Shown here piece by piece: positions 17,144 through 27,103 of a DNA stretch of 64,000 bases. The stretch covers positions 1 through 64,000 of the forward strand of contig NZ_JAZAQF010000090.1 of the NCBI RefSeq assembly GCF_043235035.1. Reading direction: 5' to 3'. The notes beneath the pieces are model-generated. The model worked only from the letters and a program-made list of their open reading frames with translations, was not told the DNA's origin and did not search any database. This DNA comes from CACIAM-69d sp001698445. GTDB lineage: Bacteria; Cyanobacteriota; Cyanobacteriia; CACIAM-69d. The number at the start of each line of letters is the position of its first letter. Position 1 is the first letter of the stretch. The position numbers were made by a program, and so were the translations under genes.

Positions 17144-17367
17144 CATAGTCTCAGGTTCAGAGTTGTGGCTCAAGATTGCGACTCAAGGATTGCGACTCAG
17201 GCTCTCGATAGGATGAACGGGACTCTCAAATCGATCGAGACCCGCCGCGTCCTTAAATTCCAGAAATTCCAGGGGAGATGCTGAAAGCCGCATCACGAGG
17301 GCGGCGCTTCAGTCCCTTTTCTTTAGGTGAGTGTTAGGATCGAGAAAAGTTAAGAAATGCAAAGACC

Positions 17368-18024
17368 TTGACTGCTAGCGTTACTGATCGACAAGCGGAT
17401 TTATCTGCACCTCAGCCCCCCGTCGATCGCCCCTCGATCGAGCTGGGATCCCATGGGGATTGGCATCGGCTGAAACCCACCTGGCAAGGGGATGAAACCG
17501 TTGTGCAGCAGGGCTTACCTCACCATTTTTTGGCTCCCCCTTGGCAAATGTTGTTGTTGGGAGATGGGTCACCCACTCGCCACCTGCAATTGCTGACGGG
17601 AGAACCAACCGAGGTGGATGTGATTGATATGTCGGTGGTGGGGCCGGCGGGAGACGGGGCCCCAGAGGCGATCGAAATGGTTCCGGGGCCGCGATTACGT
17701 CGCCAGGTTTGGTTACGGACGGCTTCCGGTCAGCGGTTGGCCTATGCCACGTCTTGGTGGGAAGCCAGCCATGTGGATGAGTATTTGCAAAATCGATCGC
17801 TGCCCATTTGGGCCAGTCTGGCTCGGTTGCGTACGGAACTTTACCGCGATGTGCGGGGAATTTGTTACGGACGATCGGCGGCCCTAGAGGCCGCGTTTGG
17901 AGAGTCAGGGCCGCTCTGGGGGCGACATTACCTGTTTTGGCATCGAAATCAGCCCCTCACGCTGATTTTTGAGGTTTTTTCCCCCTATCTCCAGCGCTAC
18001 TTGGGGCCGATCGCCCGCCAGTAG
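17368..18024 (+). CDS. Chorismate lyase-like protein (Ycf21/DUF98)
   Basis: 218 residues from TTG 17368; no ATG is available in frame nearby. The sequence fits the cyanobacterial/plastid Ycf21 family: LLLGDGSPTRHLQLLTGE near 56-73, RRQVWLRTASGQRLAYATSW near 110-130 and a C-terminal RHYLFWHRNQPLTLIFEVFS. Members remove pyruvate from chorismate to give 4-hydroxybenzoate, the ring precursor of plastoquinone. Assignment is by family pattern; UbiC of E. coli is only distantly similar. No partner gene is adjacent. Confidence 0.75.
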   Translation: MTASVTDRQADLSAPQPPVDRPSIELGSHGDWHRLKPTWQGDETVVQQGLPHHFLAPPWQMLLLGDGSPTRHLQLLTGEPTEVDVIDMSVVGPAGDGAPEAIEMVPGPRLRRQVWLRTASGQRLAYATSWWEASHVDEYLQNRSLPIWASLARLRTELYRDVRGICYGRSAALEAAFGESGPLWGRHYLFWHRNQPLTLIFEVFSPYLQRYLGPIARQ

Positions 18025-18069
18025 TGGCAATGATTGCAATGTGATGATCGGATTGCAATGTAACGATCG

Positions 18070-19149
18070 CTAATGATCGATAGTGTTGGCCAGCTCGCGT
18101 GTGATGAAGGGCAGGTCGATCGCGTCGGTGGGGCAATGGTCAATCATGACGCTTAAGCCCGCGCCGCCTACTTTGGTGCGCAAATAGCCCAGCCCGATCG
18201 CCCCGTTTTCGGTGGCCACACAACTGGTGAGGGTTCCCACTTTCTGATCCGCTTGCAAAATCGGACAGGGGGTGGCGATCACCCGAGGCAGTCGAAATCC
18301 CCAAAGGTTCAACTTTACGCCGTTGTAGGTGTTCAGGCGGGCGATCGTTTCTTGGCCGATGTAGCAGCCTTTGTTAAAGGAAACGGCTGTCCATAGCCCT
18401 GCTTCTAGAGGGTTGTAATCTTCCGTCAACTCATGCCCCACCGCCGGTCGCCCTTCGGTGATCCGCAACTGTTCCCAGGTCTGTTCGCCCAGGGGAACGG
18501 CTCCCGCTTGGGCGATCGCCTGCCACAGGTCACCGGCTTGATCGTTGCTCACCCAAAGGGTATAGCCATCGGTGGCCAGACCGCTGCCCCGTTGCACCCG
18601 CACGGTCACATCCTGAGCCAGGATCATGGTTTGGTGGGCAAAGGGTTCCAGGGCTGAAATTTCGTCAAGGGCCGCCCCCAACTGTTGCAAACAAAGGTCA
18701 CTTTGGGGCCCCAAAAGACTGAAAGTTGCGAATTGACCGCTGATATCCGTGAGGGCGACCCGATCGGCGGGGAAGATGTAGCGATCGAGCCAGCGAAACA
18801 GGGTTGGCCCCATCCCCGGCGACACTAATAAATCCAGCGCTTCCGCCGTTACCGCCATCATGGCCAAGTCCAGGGTGCGAGCGGTGGAAGTCACCAACAC
18901 GGTTTGGCAACCCTGGCCCGGTTGCAGAGTTTTGATGTTGGCGGTGCTTTGGTTATGTAAAAACGAGGCTCGATCGTCCCCTGTTAATTGCAACAGGGCC
19001 CAGTGCGATCGATCCACCAGGGCCACCCCCGTCGTGATCGCCGCGATCGCCGCTGGATCGTTGCCGAAATGGGCGGGCACTTGCCCCTCGGCCACGGCGG
19101 GATCCCATACTGCTCCCATCTGCTGTTGTGCGTCTTGCAGGGTTACCAT
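18070..19149 (-). CDS. ygfZ: YgfZ/GcvT-domain folate-binding protein
   Basis: 359 residues. The hallmark KGCYIGQE (near residue 236) with following TIARLNTYNGV identifies the YgfZ (IbaG-type, IBA57-like) family, and the N-terminal half has the GcvT fold with DRSHWALLQLTGDDRASFLH. Family members bind tetrahydrofolate and assist maturation of certain Fe-S enzymes such as radical-SAM proteins. It is convergent with the chorismate lyase gene (45 bp gap). Confidence 0.9.
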   Translation of the reverse strand: MVTLQDAQQQMGAVWDPAVAEGQVPAHFGNDPAAIAAITTGVALVDRSHWALLQLTGDDRASFLHNQSTANIKTLQPGQGCQTVLVTSTARTLDLAMMAVTAEALDLLVSPGMGPTLFRWLDRYIFPADRVALTDISGQFATFSLLGPQSDLCLQQLGAALDEISALEPFAHQTMILAQDVTVRVQRGSGLATDGYTLWVSNDQAGDLWQAIAQAGAVPLGEQTWEQLRITEGRPAVGHELTEDYNPLEAGLWTAVSFNKGCYIGQETIARLNTYNGVKLNLWGFRLPRVIATPCPILQADQKVGTLTSCVATENGAIGLGYLRTKVGGAGLSVMIDHCPTDAIDLPFITRELANTIDH

Positions 19150-19400
19150 CGTTCAGAACTGCTCTCAATATTGCTCAACGGTTTTGTATGCCATGGATGC
19201 CTTAGGCCTAGCGACCGGGCGATCTCATCTTCTGTATCTCTTCTGTATCAATGTGCCTGGTTTGGGCCAGACCTGCATCGGGAGATTTGCCTTGGAGTGC
19301 CCGATCGCGCCGCTCCAAACCCTAGCGCAAAGCTGCCAACTCGGGCCAATGCTCCACCGTACTAGTCATGGTCAGAATGGCCGAACCCGTTTCAAATTAA

Positions 19401-19642
19401 TAGGCCTCTTATATCAATCACGCTCCTGATCCTAAGTCTCTCTTCAAGATTGCTGATTAACTGACAAAACGCTCAAACGCTTGGTTCTTCGGTAGTTCTC
19501 CGGTAGGTTGGGTTGAGCTTTGCGAAACCCAACTCGATCACCAAAAACCTTGCTGTTGTTGGGTTTCGTACCTCAAACCAACCTACAAAATAATCGTTGA
19601 TCAGCCGATCTTGAGAAAAGGGTTTTTCGTGAAAGAGGTCTA
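19401..19642. mobile_element. MITE, copy 1 (242 bp)
   Basis: Begins TAGGCCTCTT and ends AAGAGGTCTA, an inverted pair with one mismatch. Inside, a second inverted pair around GTAGGTTGGGTT and ACCAACCTAC flanks a core with TTGGGTTTCGTACCTC. The whole element aligns end-to-end with 37167-37420. No transposase is encoded. TA at both outer ends suggests TA-targeted insertion (IS630/Tc1-type mobilisation). It fills most of the 19150-19766 spacer, the rest of which shows no gene. Confidence 0.8.
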
Positions 19643-19766
19643 TTGTCCCCAGCGATTCCAGTTGAAAGACAGTTAGATAGAGACAGTTAAGCTGAGAGTC
19701 AGTTTGCTGCTCAAGACTCAATCCAGACACTTCAATCCAGACACTTCAATTCAAAAACGGTTGGCT

Positions 19767-21089
19767 ATGCCATTGAATCACCATCAAGAGCAGGAGTTGG
19801 GGCAACTGCCCGGTCAACCGCTAGATCAAGTGCTGGAGCCAGTGAGCAATCCAGCGTTAAATCAGGCGCTGGCGACTTTGGCGGATGGGGATTTTTATGA
19901 ACGCTGGCAGGCGATCGGGCAGCTCAAAACCATTGGCAAGTCTGCGATTCCGGCTCTGGTGGCGTTGCTGACCGATGAGGCGCTGGATTTAGAGCAATGC
20001 TGGTTTGTGGCCAGGGCCTTGGGAGAGTTTGACGACCCAGCGGCGGTGCAATCGCTGGTGAATTTGCTGTCGATCGCGCCGGATCCCTCCGTGCAGGCGG
20101 CGGCGATCGAGGCCTTGGGTAAATTGGCAGAGCGATCGCCCCAATTGCGAACGGTGGCGCTGGATTGTCTGAACCCTTACCTCACGGATCCGAACTGGGG
20201 GCCCTTGGTGATCAAGGCGATCGGGCAAATTGACCACCCCGACGCAATTAATGGTCTCCTGATTGGGGCCGCTTCTCCTCAACCTCCCCTGCGACGGGCC
20301 GCCTTGGAAGCCCTGGGCAGCTTGCCCCATCCCGCCTTGTTGCCCCACCTGCTGCAAGGAACTCAAGACTCGGAGACCACGGTGCGGCTGGTGGCGGTGA
20401 CGGCCTTGGGGGCCAAGCGTTGGGGCCACAGCCCAGTGGCCCAAGAAACCATCGCCCAAACCCTCACCCAACTGTTGAGCGATCCGGCGGCCTCGGTGGC
20501 AGAGGCGGCCGCCTTGGCCCTCAGCCACTGGGGCCATGAATCAGCGCGGGCCGCTTTGGTGGCGGCCTGGGAGCGGCGACAGTTACCACCGGCGTTGGTG
20601 GTGCGGTTGTTGGCTCAGATGGGATTGCCCTCGGCCTTGGCGGCCTTGGGAGAGCGGTTGCCCCAAGGTGAAACAGAGCTGTTGTTGGGGGGGATTGTGG
20701 CGATCGCCCAGCATCACAGTTCCGATCAAACCTATCAACGCCGGGTGGCTAATCTGCTGCTCGATTGGCTCGATCGGCCCCTGGCTCCCTTCACCGACGG
20801 GGCAGTTCAGGGGGCCTTAATTGAAGCCCTGGGTAATTTGCGAGTGGCGGCCGCGTTCGATCGACTGCTGCCCCGGCTGCGCGATCGGCCCGACCAGTCC
20901 CCGACCCTGGCCTTGCAAGTGTTGGCGGCACTGCGGCAAATCGACCCCCAGCAGGGAGCCGATCGGCTCGCGGCTTGGATTGATCAGGCGGCGGCCCAGC
21001 AGGCAACCGCCACCGCCCGCCAAGGCCTTCAGGAATGGCAGGCGATCGCCCAAGCGGCCCAGGACGGAGCAACCATGCCGTTTGCTTAA
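19767..21089 (+). CDS. HEAT-repeat protein
   Basis: 440 residues from ATG 19767 (an in-frame TTG at 19704 would add 21 residues within the spacer). The sequence is a series of about 30-residue helical repeats, for example AIGQLKTIGKSAIPALVALL, SVQAAAIEALGKLAERSPQL and RRAALEALGSLPHPALLPHL. HEAT solenoids mediate protein contacts. In cyanobacteria relatives include phycobilin lyase subunits (CpcE/F) and NblB, but I see no specific lyase signature. No signal peptide. Convergent with hmpF (32 bp gap). Confidence 0.85.
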   Translation: MPLNHHQEQELGQLPGQPLDQVLEPVSNPALNQALATLADGDFYERWQAIGQLKTIGKSAIPALVALLTDEALDLEQCWFVARALGEFDDPAAVQSLVNLLSIAPDPSVQAAAIEALGKLAERSPQLRTVALDCLNPYLTDPNWGPLVIKAIGQIDHPDAINGLLIGAASPQPPLRRAALEALGSLPHPALLPHLLQGTQDSETTVRLVAVTALGAKRWGHSPVAQETIAQTLTQLLSDPAASVAEAAALALSHWGHESARAALVAAWERRQLPPALVVRLLAQMGLPSALAALGERLPQGETELLLGGIVAIAQHHSSDQTYQRRVANLLLDWLDRPLAPFTDGAVQGALIEALGNLRVAAAFDRLLPRLRDRPDQSPTLALQVLAALRQIDPQQGADRLAAWIDQAAAQQATATARQGLQEWQAIAQAAQDGATMPFA

Positions 21090-21121
21090 AGCGTCGTTGG
21101 CTGAAGGCTACTTGCTGACAG

Positions 21122-22852
21122 CTACTTGCTAAGGGAAGCAACAATTTGCTGCATTTGCCCGATCGTCGCCTGCTGGGCTTGGGTGGTGTCCGTCGCCTGG
21201 GTGAGGTTGGTTAATAGGGCTTCCAGGTGTTGCCGCAGGCCGGAAACCTGCTCAGACATGGGCTGAGTCAGGGTATCGCCCCCTTGGCTGCCCTGAGTGA
21301 TGGCCTCAATTTGCTTACTTTGCAATTCACGTTCTCGATCTTGCAGGATTTGCAATTGGGCCTGCACATCCCCATGGCGCTGGTTCACGGTCATTTCCGC
21401 CTCTTGTACGGTGGATTCCAATGTGGAAACCCGATCGCGCAATTGGGACTGCAATTCCTCCAGGGCTTGAATGTCTTGCGTCACCCGATCGAGCAGCGGT
21501 GACAGATCCACGCCGCCCTCCGTCCGGGGAGCAGTCAGCCCCTGGCGCTTGTTCAGCACCGTTTTGTGGGCATGGAGCACCTCTTCCCGCTCTTGCAGGT
21601 TGCGCCGTTGCCCCACCAGGGTTTCCTCCAGCATCTGGCAACCGTCGCGCTCATCGGCCAGGTTTGCCTCTAGCTGAATGCGATCATATTCATTGGCACT
21701 GTTGATTTGGCCTTGCAGTTCCTCGATTGCCTGGCGCTTGGCACTCAGCTCCTCTTCCTCATCACTCACCAGCCGCGATAGCTTTTCCAAGTCCCGCTGC
21801 AACTGGGCCGTCAGCTCTTGCAACTCCCCGATCGGCATGGCTTCCAAGGCTGATCGATCGACCCGTTGGGCTGCATCGCTGTGGCCGTCCCCATTGGCCG
21901 CTTGTTCCAACAGGGTCTGCAAGCTGCGTTGGGTGGCCAGTTGCCCTTCAACGGCCGAAAGCTGCTGTTGATGAAGTTCGAGCGCCGTTTGTTGGGCCCG
22001 CCACTCGGCCCGGGCCCGATCCAGATCATCCCGCTGGGCATACCAATCCTGCCAAGCCGCCGACAGGGTCTGAGTTTCTGACGTAATCCAATCCCGCACC
22101 TCCGGGGAAAGGGTTGGTTCCGCCGTTGGGGCGTGGCTGAGCAGGCTCTCCTGGGCAGCCGTAATTTGCAGGCAAGTTTCCACCGCCGACTGCAAATAGT
22201 CCATGGCCACCACCGAAGAAGCCGCCTGTTGCAGCAAATGTTGCAATTGAGCCGCCTGTTGGGCATCGAGACCCGCCGACTGCGCTAACTGCTGCTGCAT
22301 CGCCAGGCGCTCTTGGTTGAGTTGCTCCTGCTGGGCCCGCAGGGCATGTTGAGCCTGCTCAATTTCCTGGCGCTTGTGTTGCACTTCCTGATTGAGGCGA
22401 TCGGCCGATTCCCGGGCCTGTTGCACCTCTTGGCGTTGGCGATCGAGCTGCCGCAACTCCTGTTCCAGTTGCTCCAGCTTTTCGCGCCGCTCATCGAGTT
22501 CCTGTTCTCGCCGGTTCAGCTCCTGACTTTGGTAAGTCAGGGATTCCATCCATTGCTGAATTTCTTCTTCCTGGCTCTTGGTTTTTTCCTGCTGACGGGA
22601 ATAGCTTTGCAGCAGGCTGACAATCTGCCGGGCCCCTTCTTGAATATTCTTTACTTTGCGATCGGCCCCTGACCCGATCGCATCCACCAGCACTAATGCC
22701 CCGTCTTTGTAATTGCTGGCATCGTCTGAAGGGATGGGATCCTCATTGGTAATTGCGCTCCACTGCTCTCCCTTTTGACAGGCCAGCAGCTTCAATTCTG
22801 ACTTTGATCCCATCAAGCCGCGTTTTTGGACGACTTCTGCAAGATACAGCAC
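21122..22852 (-). CDS. hmpF: Pilus motility taxis protein HmpF
   Basis: 576 residues from GTG 22852. The N-terminus MLYLAEVVQKRGLMGSKSEL and following small globular domain (about 1-90) are typical of the cyanobacterial HmpF family. Residues about 90-560 are almost continuous coiled coil rich in Glu, Gln, Arg and Leu. In Nostoc punctiforme HmpF is needed for type IV pilus motility and moves to the active pole together with the Hmp chemosensory system (known for the family). Its position divergent from pilG-pilH-pilI-pilJ-pilL fits that role. The identification is from the N-terminal signature plus architecture and context. Confidence 0.85.
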   Translation of the reverse strand: MLYLAEVVQKRGLMGSKSELKLLACQKGEQWSAITNEDPIPSDDASNYKDGALVLVDAIGSGADRKVKNIQEGARQIVSLLQSYSRQQEKTKSQEEEIQQWMESLTYQSQELNRREQELDERREKLEQLEQELRQLDRQRQEVQQARESADRLNQEVQHKRQEIEQAQHALRAQQEQLNQERLAMQQQLAQSAGLDAQQAAQLQHLLQQAASSVVAMDYLQSAVETCLQITAAQESLLSHAPTAEPTLSPEVRDWITSETQTLSAAWQDWYAQRDDLDRARAEWRAQQTALELHQQQLSAVEGQLATQRSLQTLLEQAANGDGHSDAAQRVDRSALEAMPIGELQELTAQLQRDLEKLSRLVSDEEEELSAKRQAIEELQGQINSANEYDRIQLEANLADERDGCQMLEETLVGQRRNLQEREEVLHAHKTVLNKRQGLTAPRTEGGVDLSPLLDRVTQDIQALEELQSQLRDRVSTLESTVQEAEMTVNQRHGDVQAQLQILQDRERELQSKQIEAITQGSQGGDTLTQPMSEQVSGLRQHLEALLTNLTQATDTTQAQQATIGQMQQIVASLSK

Positions 22853-23690
22853 GCTGCCCTTCCCCTCGTTCGTTCAGTGAGATCTTCGCGCTACGGATGA
22901 TGGCGTTGGCCATCGTCTTTCAAGATGCAGCTTTTTTAAGGACGCAACTTATAAAGACATGACTTGGCTGCCACTGTGAGATTGACACTTTTCCCTGCCC
23001 AGGGGCAAGGGGATTTTGGCCCCAGCCGAGCAACCCTATTTGCTCGATTAGACCACGGGTTGACGCTTCGTTGACCGTGACCAGCCATTGACCGTGACCG
23101 GCAAAGAAACTGGGGTGATCTGCACGTCAGCTTGACCCATTGGATTTCAAATCACCGATTCGCGATCGCGAGCTGGGCGTTTTACTCTCCGGTGCTGCAA
23201 AAGGGGCCTGTTTTCTGGTCAGACTGCCCATTGATTGCTGATTTTTCCCGCTCTTGGCCTTCAGACTCGGTTTCACAGCGCTAGGGCTGAGAGATCGCTG
23301 CAAGATGAGCAGAGAGGTTAAACCATGCTGATTTTATCAAACGCAGCCAGAAGCCACCGGAGAGGGACAGTCTTCTATTTTCCGGCCAGCAGCCCGCCGA
23401 GGGCGGAATGATGCCAGCTCCCTGTGGTTGCTTAAGGTGGGTTGGCTGGACTTTTTGAGATTCAAAACTAGCTTGGGGTTGAATCGCTGCTGGATTGAAT
23501 CGCTGCTGGAGTAGATGCGCCGGGTTGCTTGGGCAACCGCCCTACTATACAAAATGTATTGGACAAAATGTATTTAAAAATCGGGCTTGAAAAAGTTGCG
23601 ATCGAGCCATTCGGGATTGATCGATCGCGATAGCATGGAGCCAGGACTGGGCAACCCCACTCCCCCCTATCCCCGTGCCAGGACAGCCCT
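22853..23690. promoter_or_regulatory. Divergent hmpF/pilG control region with direct repeats
   Basis: 838 bp that must hold both promoters. Two exact direct repeats stand out near pilG: TTGAATCGCTGCTGGA at 23479-23494 and 23495-23510 (tandem), and ACAAAATGTATT at 23549-23560 and 23563-23574 (14-bp spacing). The second pair lies about 120-140 bp before the pilG start and could be an operator. No clear -35/-10 pair can be fixed. No gene seen. Confidence 0.45.
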
Positions 23691-24917
23691 ATGCAAGGAC
23701 AGCTCAGCGAGATTGATATCCGCAGCCTCCTGCACCTGATTGAGTTAGGCCAGCGCACGGGTGAATTGTATTTAGAAGTTGAAGGTGCTCATCCGGGCGA
23801 TCGCCGCAGTTGGTTCGTCTTCTTTCGCCAAGGGGCGATCGTTTACTGCACCTCCGGGGAAGGGGGCACAACCCGCCTTCGGGACTACCTCCATCGCTAC
23901 GCCTTGGAAACGGCCATTGATGAGCTATCGGTTTCCAAAATGGCTTCCATCAGCGAGCCGGAATATGGATATCTTTGGGCATTGCTGGAAACCCATCAAC
24001 TGGAACCGGTGCAGGGCCGCAACATCCTCCAGGCAATGGTGCATGAGGCCCTGTTTGACTTGCTGACGGTGCATGAGGGGCGGTTCATTTTCAACATGGG
24101 CGAGGCGATCGCGCCCCATTTAACCAGCTTGGCCGTTAGCCCGCTGATTTCCCAAGTGGCCCAGGAATTGCAAGACTGGAAACAACTGTATCCCTACGTG
24201 CAGTCGCCGGATTTGTGCCCCGTGTTGACGGATGTTCAGCGATTGCGAGAAGTGTTGCCGGCTCAAACCCTCCAAACCTTTAGCGAGTGGGCCACCGGGT
24301 CAATCACCCTGCGCCAAATTGCTCGCTATCGTCAGCGGCCGCTTCTGGCTGTGGCCCAGGCGCTTTATCCCTATATCCAGGAGGGGTTGGTTCAGCTCAT
24401 TGAGCCGCCTTTGGAGCATTCGGCCGCCCGATCGCGCTGGCATCAGGTCATGACCGTTCAGGATCCCAACCTGCGAGCACCGAGAATTGTTTGCATTGAA
24501 GACAGCCCAGCCGTTTGCCGCGCGATCGAGCAGGGGTTGCAGTTGCTGGGCTATGACGTGGTGGGCTTTCTCAGTGCCCTAGAAGCGATTAGTCAGGTGT
24601 TTGAGCTGCGGCCAGATTTGATCCTCTGCGATATTGCCATGCCCCATCTGGATGGCTATGAGCTATGCGCCATGTTGCGACAGACTCGATTGTTTCGGCA
24701 TGTGCCCATCATCATGATCACGGGGCGGGAGGGGTTTCTCGATCGCACCCAAGCCCGCTTGGCCGGCGCAACCGACTACCTAACCAAGCCCTTCAAGCGC
24801 CAGGAATTAAAAGCCTTAATTGAGCGATATATCGGCTCTGGTCGCCTGGAACCAGCCCCTGAGGAGGAAATAAGCGATCTAGCACTGTCTACGGCGGAAT
24901 CTCTCCCCGTATCCTAA
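23691..24917 (+). CDS. pilG: PatA/PilG-type response regulator
   Basis: 408 residues. The N-terminal PATAN/DUF4388-type domain (about 1-130) has QLSEIDIRSLLHLIELGQRT and a strand pattern GELYLEVEG. A linker follows. The C-terminal receiver (about 270-390) has the acidic patch in CIEDSP, phospho-acceptor Asp near 313 in LILCDIAMP, and KPF. There is no DNA-binding output domain. In Synechocystis the homologues PixG and PilG (slr1041) head the taxis operons. Here it starts the chemosensory gene string on the plus strand. Confidence 0.9.
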   Translation: MQGQLSEIDIRSLLHLIELGQRTGELYLEVEGAHPGDRRSWFVFFRQGAIVYCTSGEGGTTRLRDYLHRYALETAIDELSVSKMASISEPEYGYLWALLETHQLEPVQGRNILQAMVHEALFDLLTVHEGRFIFNMGEAIAPHLTSLAVSPLISQVAQELQDWKQLYPYVQSPDLCPVLTDVQRLREVLPAQTLQTFSEWATGSITLRQIARYRQRPLLAVAQALYPYIQEGLVQLIEPPLEHSAARSRWHQVMTVQDPNLRAPRIVCIEDSPAVCRAIEQGLQLLGYDVVGFLSALEAISQVFELRPDLILCDIAMPHLDGYELCAMLRQTRLFRHVPIIMITGREGFLDRTQARLAGATDYLTKPFKRQELKALIERYIGSGRLEPAPEEEISDLALSTAESLPVS

Positions 24918-25720
24918 CAAAAGCGCCCAATTCGACTCAAATTAGCACCGGGCTAGGGCCTTTCTCGGAGAAACCCAAACAGGCGATCGCCCAGCCCCAA
25001 CAGAATGTCAATTAGTCAGAGTGTTGCCCACAAATTGCCAAAAGATTGCCGGAAAAGTTGAAAAACAACCCAACCATCGTTTACGCTTGCGCAACCGGGT
25101 TAGCCCCAACTCGGCTCAAGAATCGGGTGCGCGAGCTGTCAGTTCCTGCTAGCATTCAGGCGCAGGTCTGCGATTTTCGTGGGTGACAACCACCCGCAAA
25201 AAGACGTGGCCCGCCCATCGCGACGCTATAATCATTGCCAGCCATCGCACTTGCATAGCGGCATTTTGCCAGGGTCTGAGTGTTCCTAGTCAACACCAGC
25301 CGTGATTGCTTGACATGGGTGAGGTTTATGCCCGCCCACACGCCAGCACCACAGCTCTATCAGCCGATCTTGTCAACGGCAATCCTGCCGAAAACAGAGC
25401 AATTGCCCCCAAGCCATTGATCGCCGGTAATAACCTGATTGCTGGTTCGCACCCACTCCCTATCTCCTAGTCGTTAAATTCTCGCGTGCCTCAATTCACC
25501 GGTAGCCAAGTCCGTTGGCTGCCAGGGATTTGGGAACCCTAAAGCTGGCAGGATCAGGATGGTTCAAGTAAGAGCAGCGCCGATCGCGTCTGGGATAAAT
25601 CATTGCCCGTTCCGATGACCGGTAATGCAAGAGTTTGGGTGACGAGCCACCGCTGCGTCATGAACCCCATGCGCCCCGATTGACCCCCTTGGCAGGCAGA
25701 GTGAAACGAGAAAGATAGCC
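24918..25720. other. Long pilG-pilH spacer
   Basis: 803 bp without a credible gene, unusually long for genes that act together. It includes a hairpin at about 25178-25198 (GGGTG/CACCC) and the overlapping stems at 25501-25551 listed separately. A separate promoter for pilH is likely. Confidence 0.5.
25501..25551 (+). promoter_or_regulatory. Two mutually exclusive RNA stems upstream of pilH
   Basis: Stem A: GGTAGCCAA (25501-25509) with TTGGCTGCC (25515-25523), nine pairs including one G-U, 5-base loop. Stem B: CTGCCAG (25519-25525) with CTGGCAG (25545-25551), seven perfect pairs. Both need bases 25519-25523, so only one can form at a time. This is 170-220 bp before pilH. The layout is that of a conformational switch, but no known riboswitch consensus is recognised. 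Confidence 0.4.
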
Positions 25721-26086
25721 ATGAGTGTAGTGTTAGTTGTCGAAGACAGCGTCGCCCAGCGAGAGATGATCGGCGAGCTCTTGCAGGGCAGTGGGCTGAC
25801 CGTCAACATGGCATCCGATGGTGTTGAGGCGCTGGAAAGTTTGCAGAAGCAGCGTCCGGATCTGGTCGTTTTGGATATTGTGATGCCCCGCATGAATGGC
25901 TACGAAGTTTGTCGTCGCTTGAAGTCGGATCCCACGACGCAGGATGTGCCAGTGGTGATGTGTTCCTCGAAAGGGGAAGAGTTCGATCGCTACTGGGGCC
26001 TGAGACAAGGCGCAGATGCCTATATTGCTAAGCCCTTTCAGCCTCAAGAGTTGGTGGGAACGGTGAAGCAATTATTGCGCGGCTGA
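25721..26086 (+). CDS. pilH: CheY-like single-domain response regulator PilH
   Basis: 121 residues forming one receiver domain: acidic pair Glu8-Asp9, phospho-acceptor Asp52 in VVLDIVMP, Ser/Thr position in MCSSKG and the conserved KPF. It corresponds to PilH of Synechocystis and HmpB of Nostoc by position (second gene after the PatA-type regulator) and by receiver-only architecture. It likely accepts phosphate from PilL and signals to the pilus motors. Confidence 0.92.
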   Translation: MSVVLVVEDSVAQREMIGELLQGSGLTVNMASDGVEALESLQKQRPDLVVLDIVMPRMNGYEVCRRLKSDPTTQDVPVVMCSSKGEEFDRYWGLRQGADAYIAKPFQPQELVGTVKQLLRG

Positions 26087-26106
26087 TTGGTAAAGGTTGG
26101 GATCCG

Positions 26107-26176
26107 GCGATCTAAGTTCGGTGATCTGAATCTGGTGATCTGAGTCCAGTGATCTGAATCTGGTGATCTGGAGTTG
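26107..26176. repeat. 14-bp tandem repeat, five units
   Basis: Consecutive 14-bp units starting at 26107, 26121, 26135, 26149 and 26163; the units at 26121 and 26149 are identical (GTGATCTGAATCTG) and the others differ by a few bases. It lies in the pilH-pilI spacer (26087-26426), which otherwise shows no gene. Confidence 0.8.
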
Positions 26177-26426
26177 AGAAAATTGGCTTCTAATTGAGGA
26201 AATTTGCGCCGATCTGACAGGATGGGTGTGGTTTCGCGAAATTAGCGGCAATTGAACGGTGATTTAACGGCAATGGCGCAGTCTAGCTAGATGAAAATCT
26301 GGCTCTTTGCTTCCCAGCGGGGTGATGACTGCCTGAAAGATCGGGTGCGATCGCGAATGCATGGCGTAACGTAATTGTGGGGTAGCAGTTGCCCTTCAGT
26401 CTGTTACGGAGCCAGAGGAAAGCGCT

Positions 26427-26963
26427 GTGGTCGGAAGTCCAGATTTTTTGGCCGGCGGAGGTGTGGATGATCAGTCGCCGGAACTTCAGGAGCTAGAAAA
26501 TCCTGAAGGTGAGATGCACCTGCGGTTTTACCTACCCTCGGGACGGGAATTGGCATTGCCAGCGGTCATTATCCGCGAGGTGAGTGAACCCTCTCCCGAT
26601 CGGATCACGCCTGTGCCGAACGTGTCTCCCCTGTTGTTAGGAACCTTGAATATTCGGGGTCAGGTGATTTGGGTGGTGGATCTGGGGCAATTTTTGGGGG
26701 AAACCATCCCGCTGAATACTGATCGGGCGGAGGTGCCGGTGATTGCGATCGAGGAAGGGGATATGATGCTTGGCTTGGCGGTGGCCCGGGTGGCGGGTAT
26801 GTATTGGCTCAAGCCGGACAATGTGGAAGCCCTGAGTAGCGTGAATGATCCGATCGGGGAATTTTTGCGCGGAGAGTGGCGATTGAGTAACAATCGAATT
26901 CTGCAACTACTGGATCATGTGGCCATTTTGCGGTCTAACCGCCTGGGTCAATCCGCAGGATAG
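26427..26963 (+). CDS. pilI: CheW-like adaptor PilI
   Basis: 178 residues from GTG 26427, preceded by AGAGGAA. A CheW/SH3-like fold is indicated by REVSEPSPDRITPVPNVSP, the loop LLGTLNIRGQVIWVVDLGQF and ITPVPN, which dock receptor and CheA. The C-terminal segment RGEWRLSNNRILQLLDHVAI closes the fold. It matches PilI/HmpC. It should couple PilJ to PilL. pilJ starts 140 bp downstream. Confidence 0.9.
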   Translation: MVGSPDFLAGGGVDDQSPELQELENPEGEMHLRFYLPSGRELALPAVIIREVSEPSPDRITPVPNVSPLLLGTLNIRGQVIWVVDLGQFLGETIPLNTDRAEVPVIAIEEGDMMLGLAVARVAGMYWLKPDNVEALSSVNDPIGEFLRGEWRLSNNRILQLLDHVAILRSNRLGQSAG

Positions 26964-27103
26964 GAGTAGCATCGAAGTACGATGGGCGGCTATGCTCGTA
27001 CCTGACTTGCCCAATCGTTTGTCCAATTGTTACGAGCGGCCCCACGCGCCCCCAGCCGCAATTTTCTAAACGCGCCAGAGTTCGATCGTCCCGGAGAAGG
27101 TCA

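Noticed and set aside
19473..19730. 85-codon minus-strand frame over the MITE
   Set aside because: It lies across a repeat whose other copy at 37167-37420 does not keep the frame.
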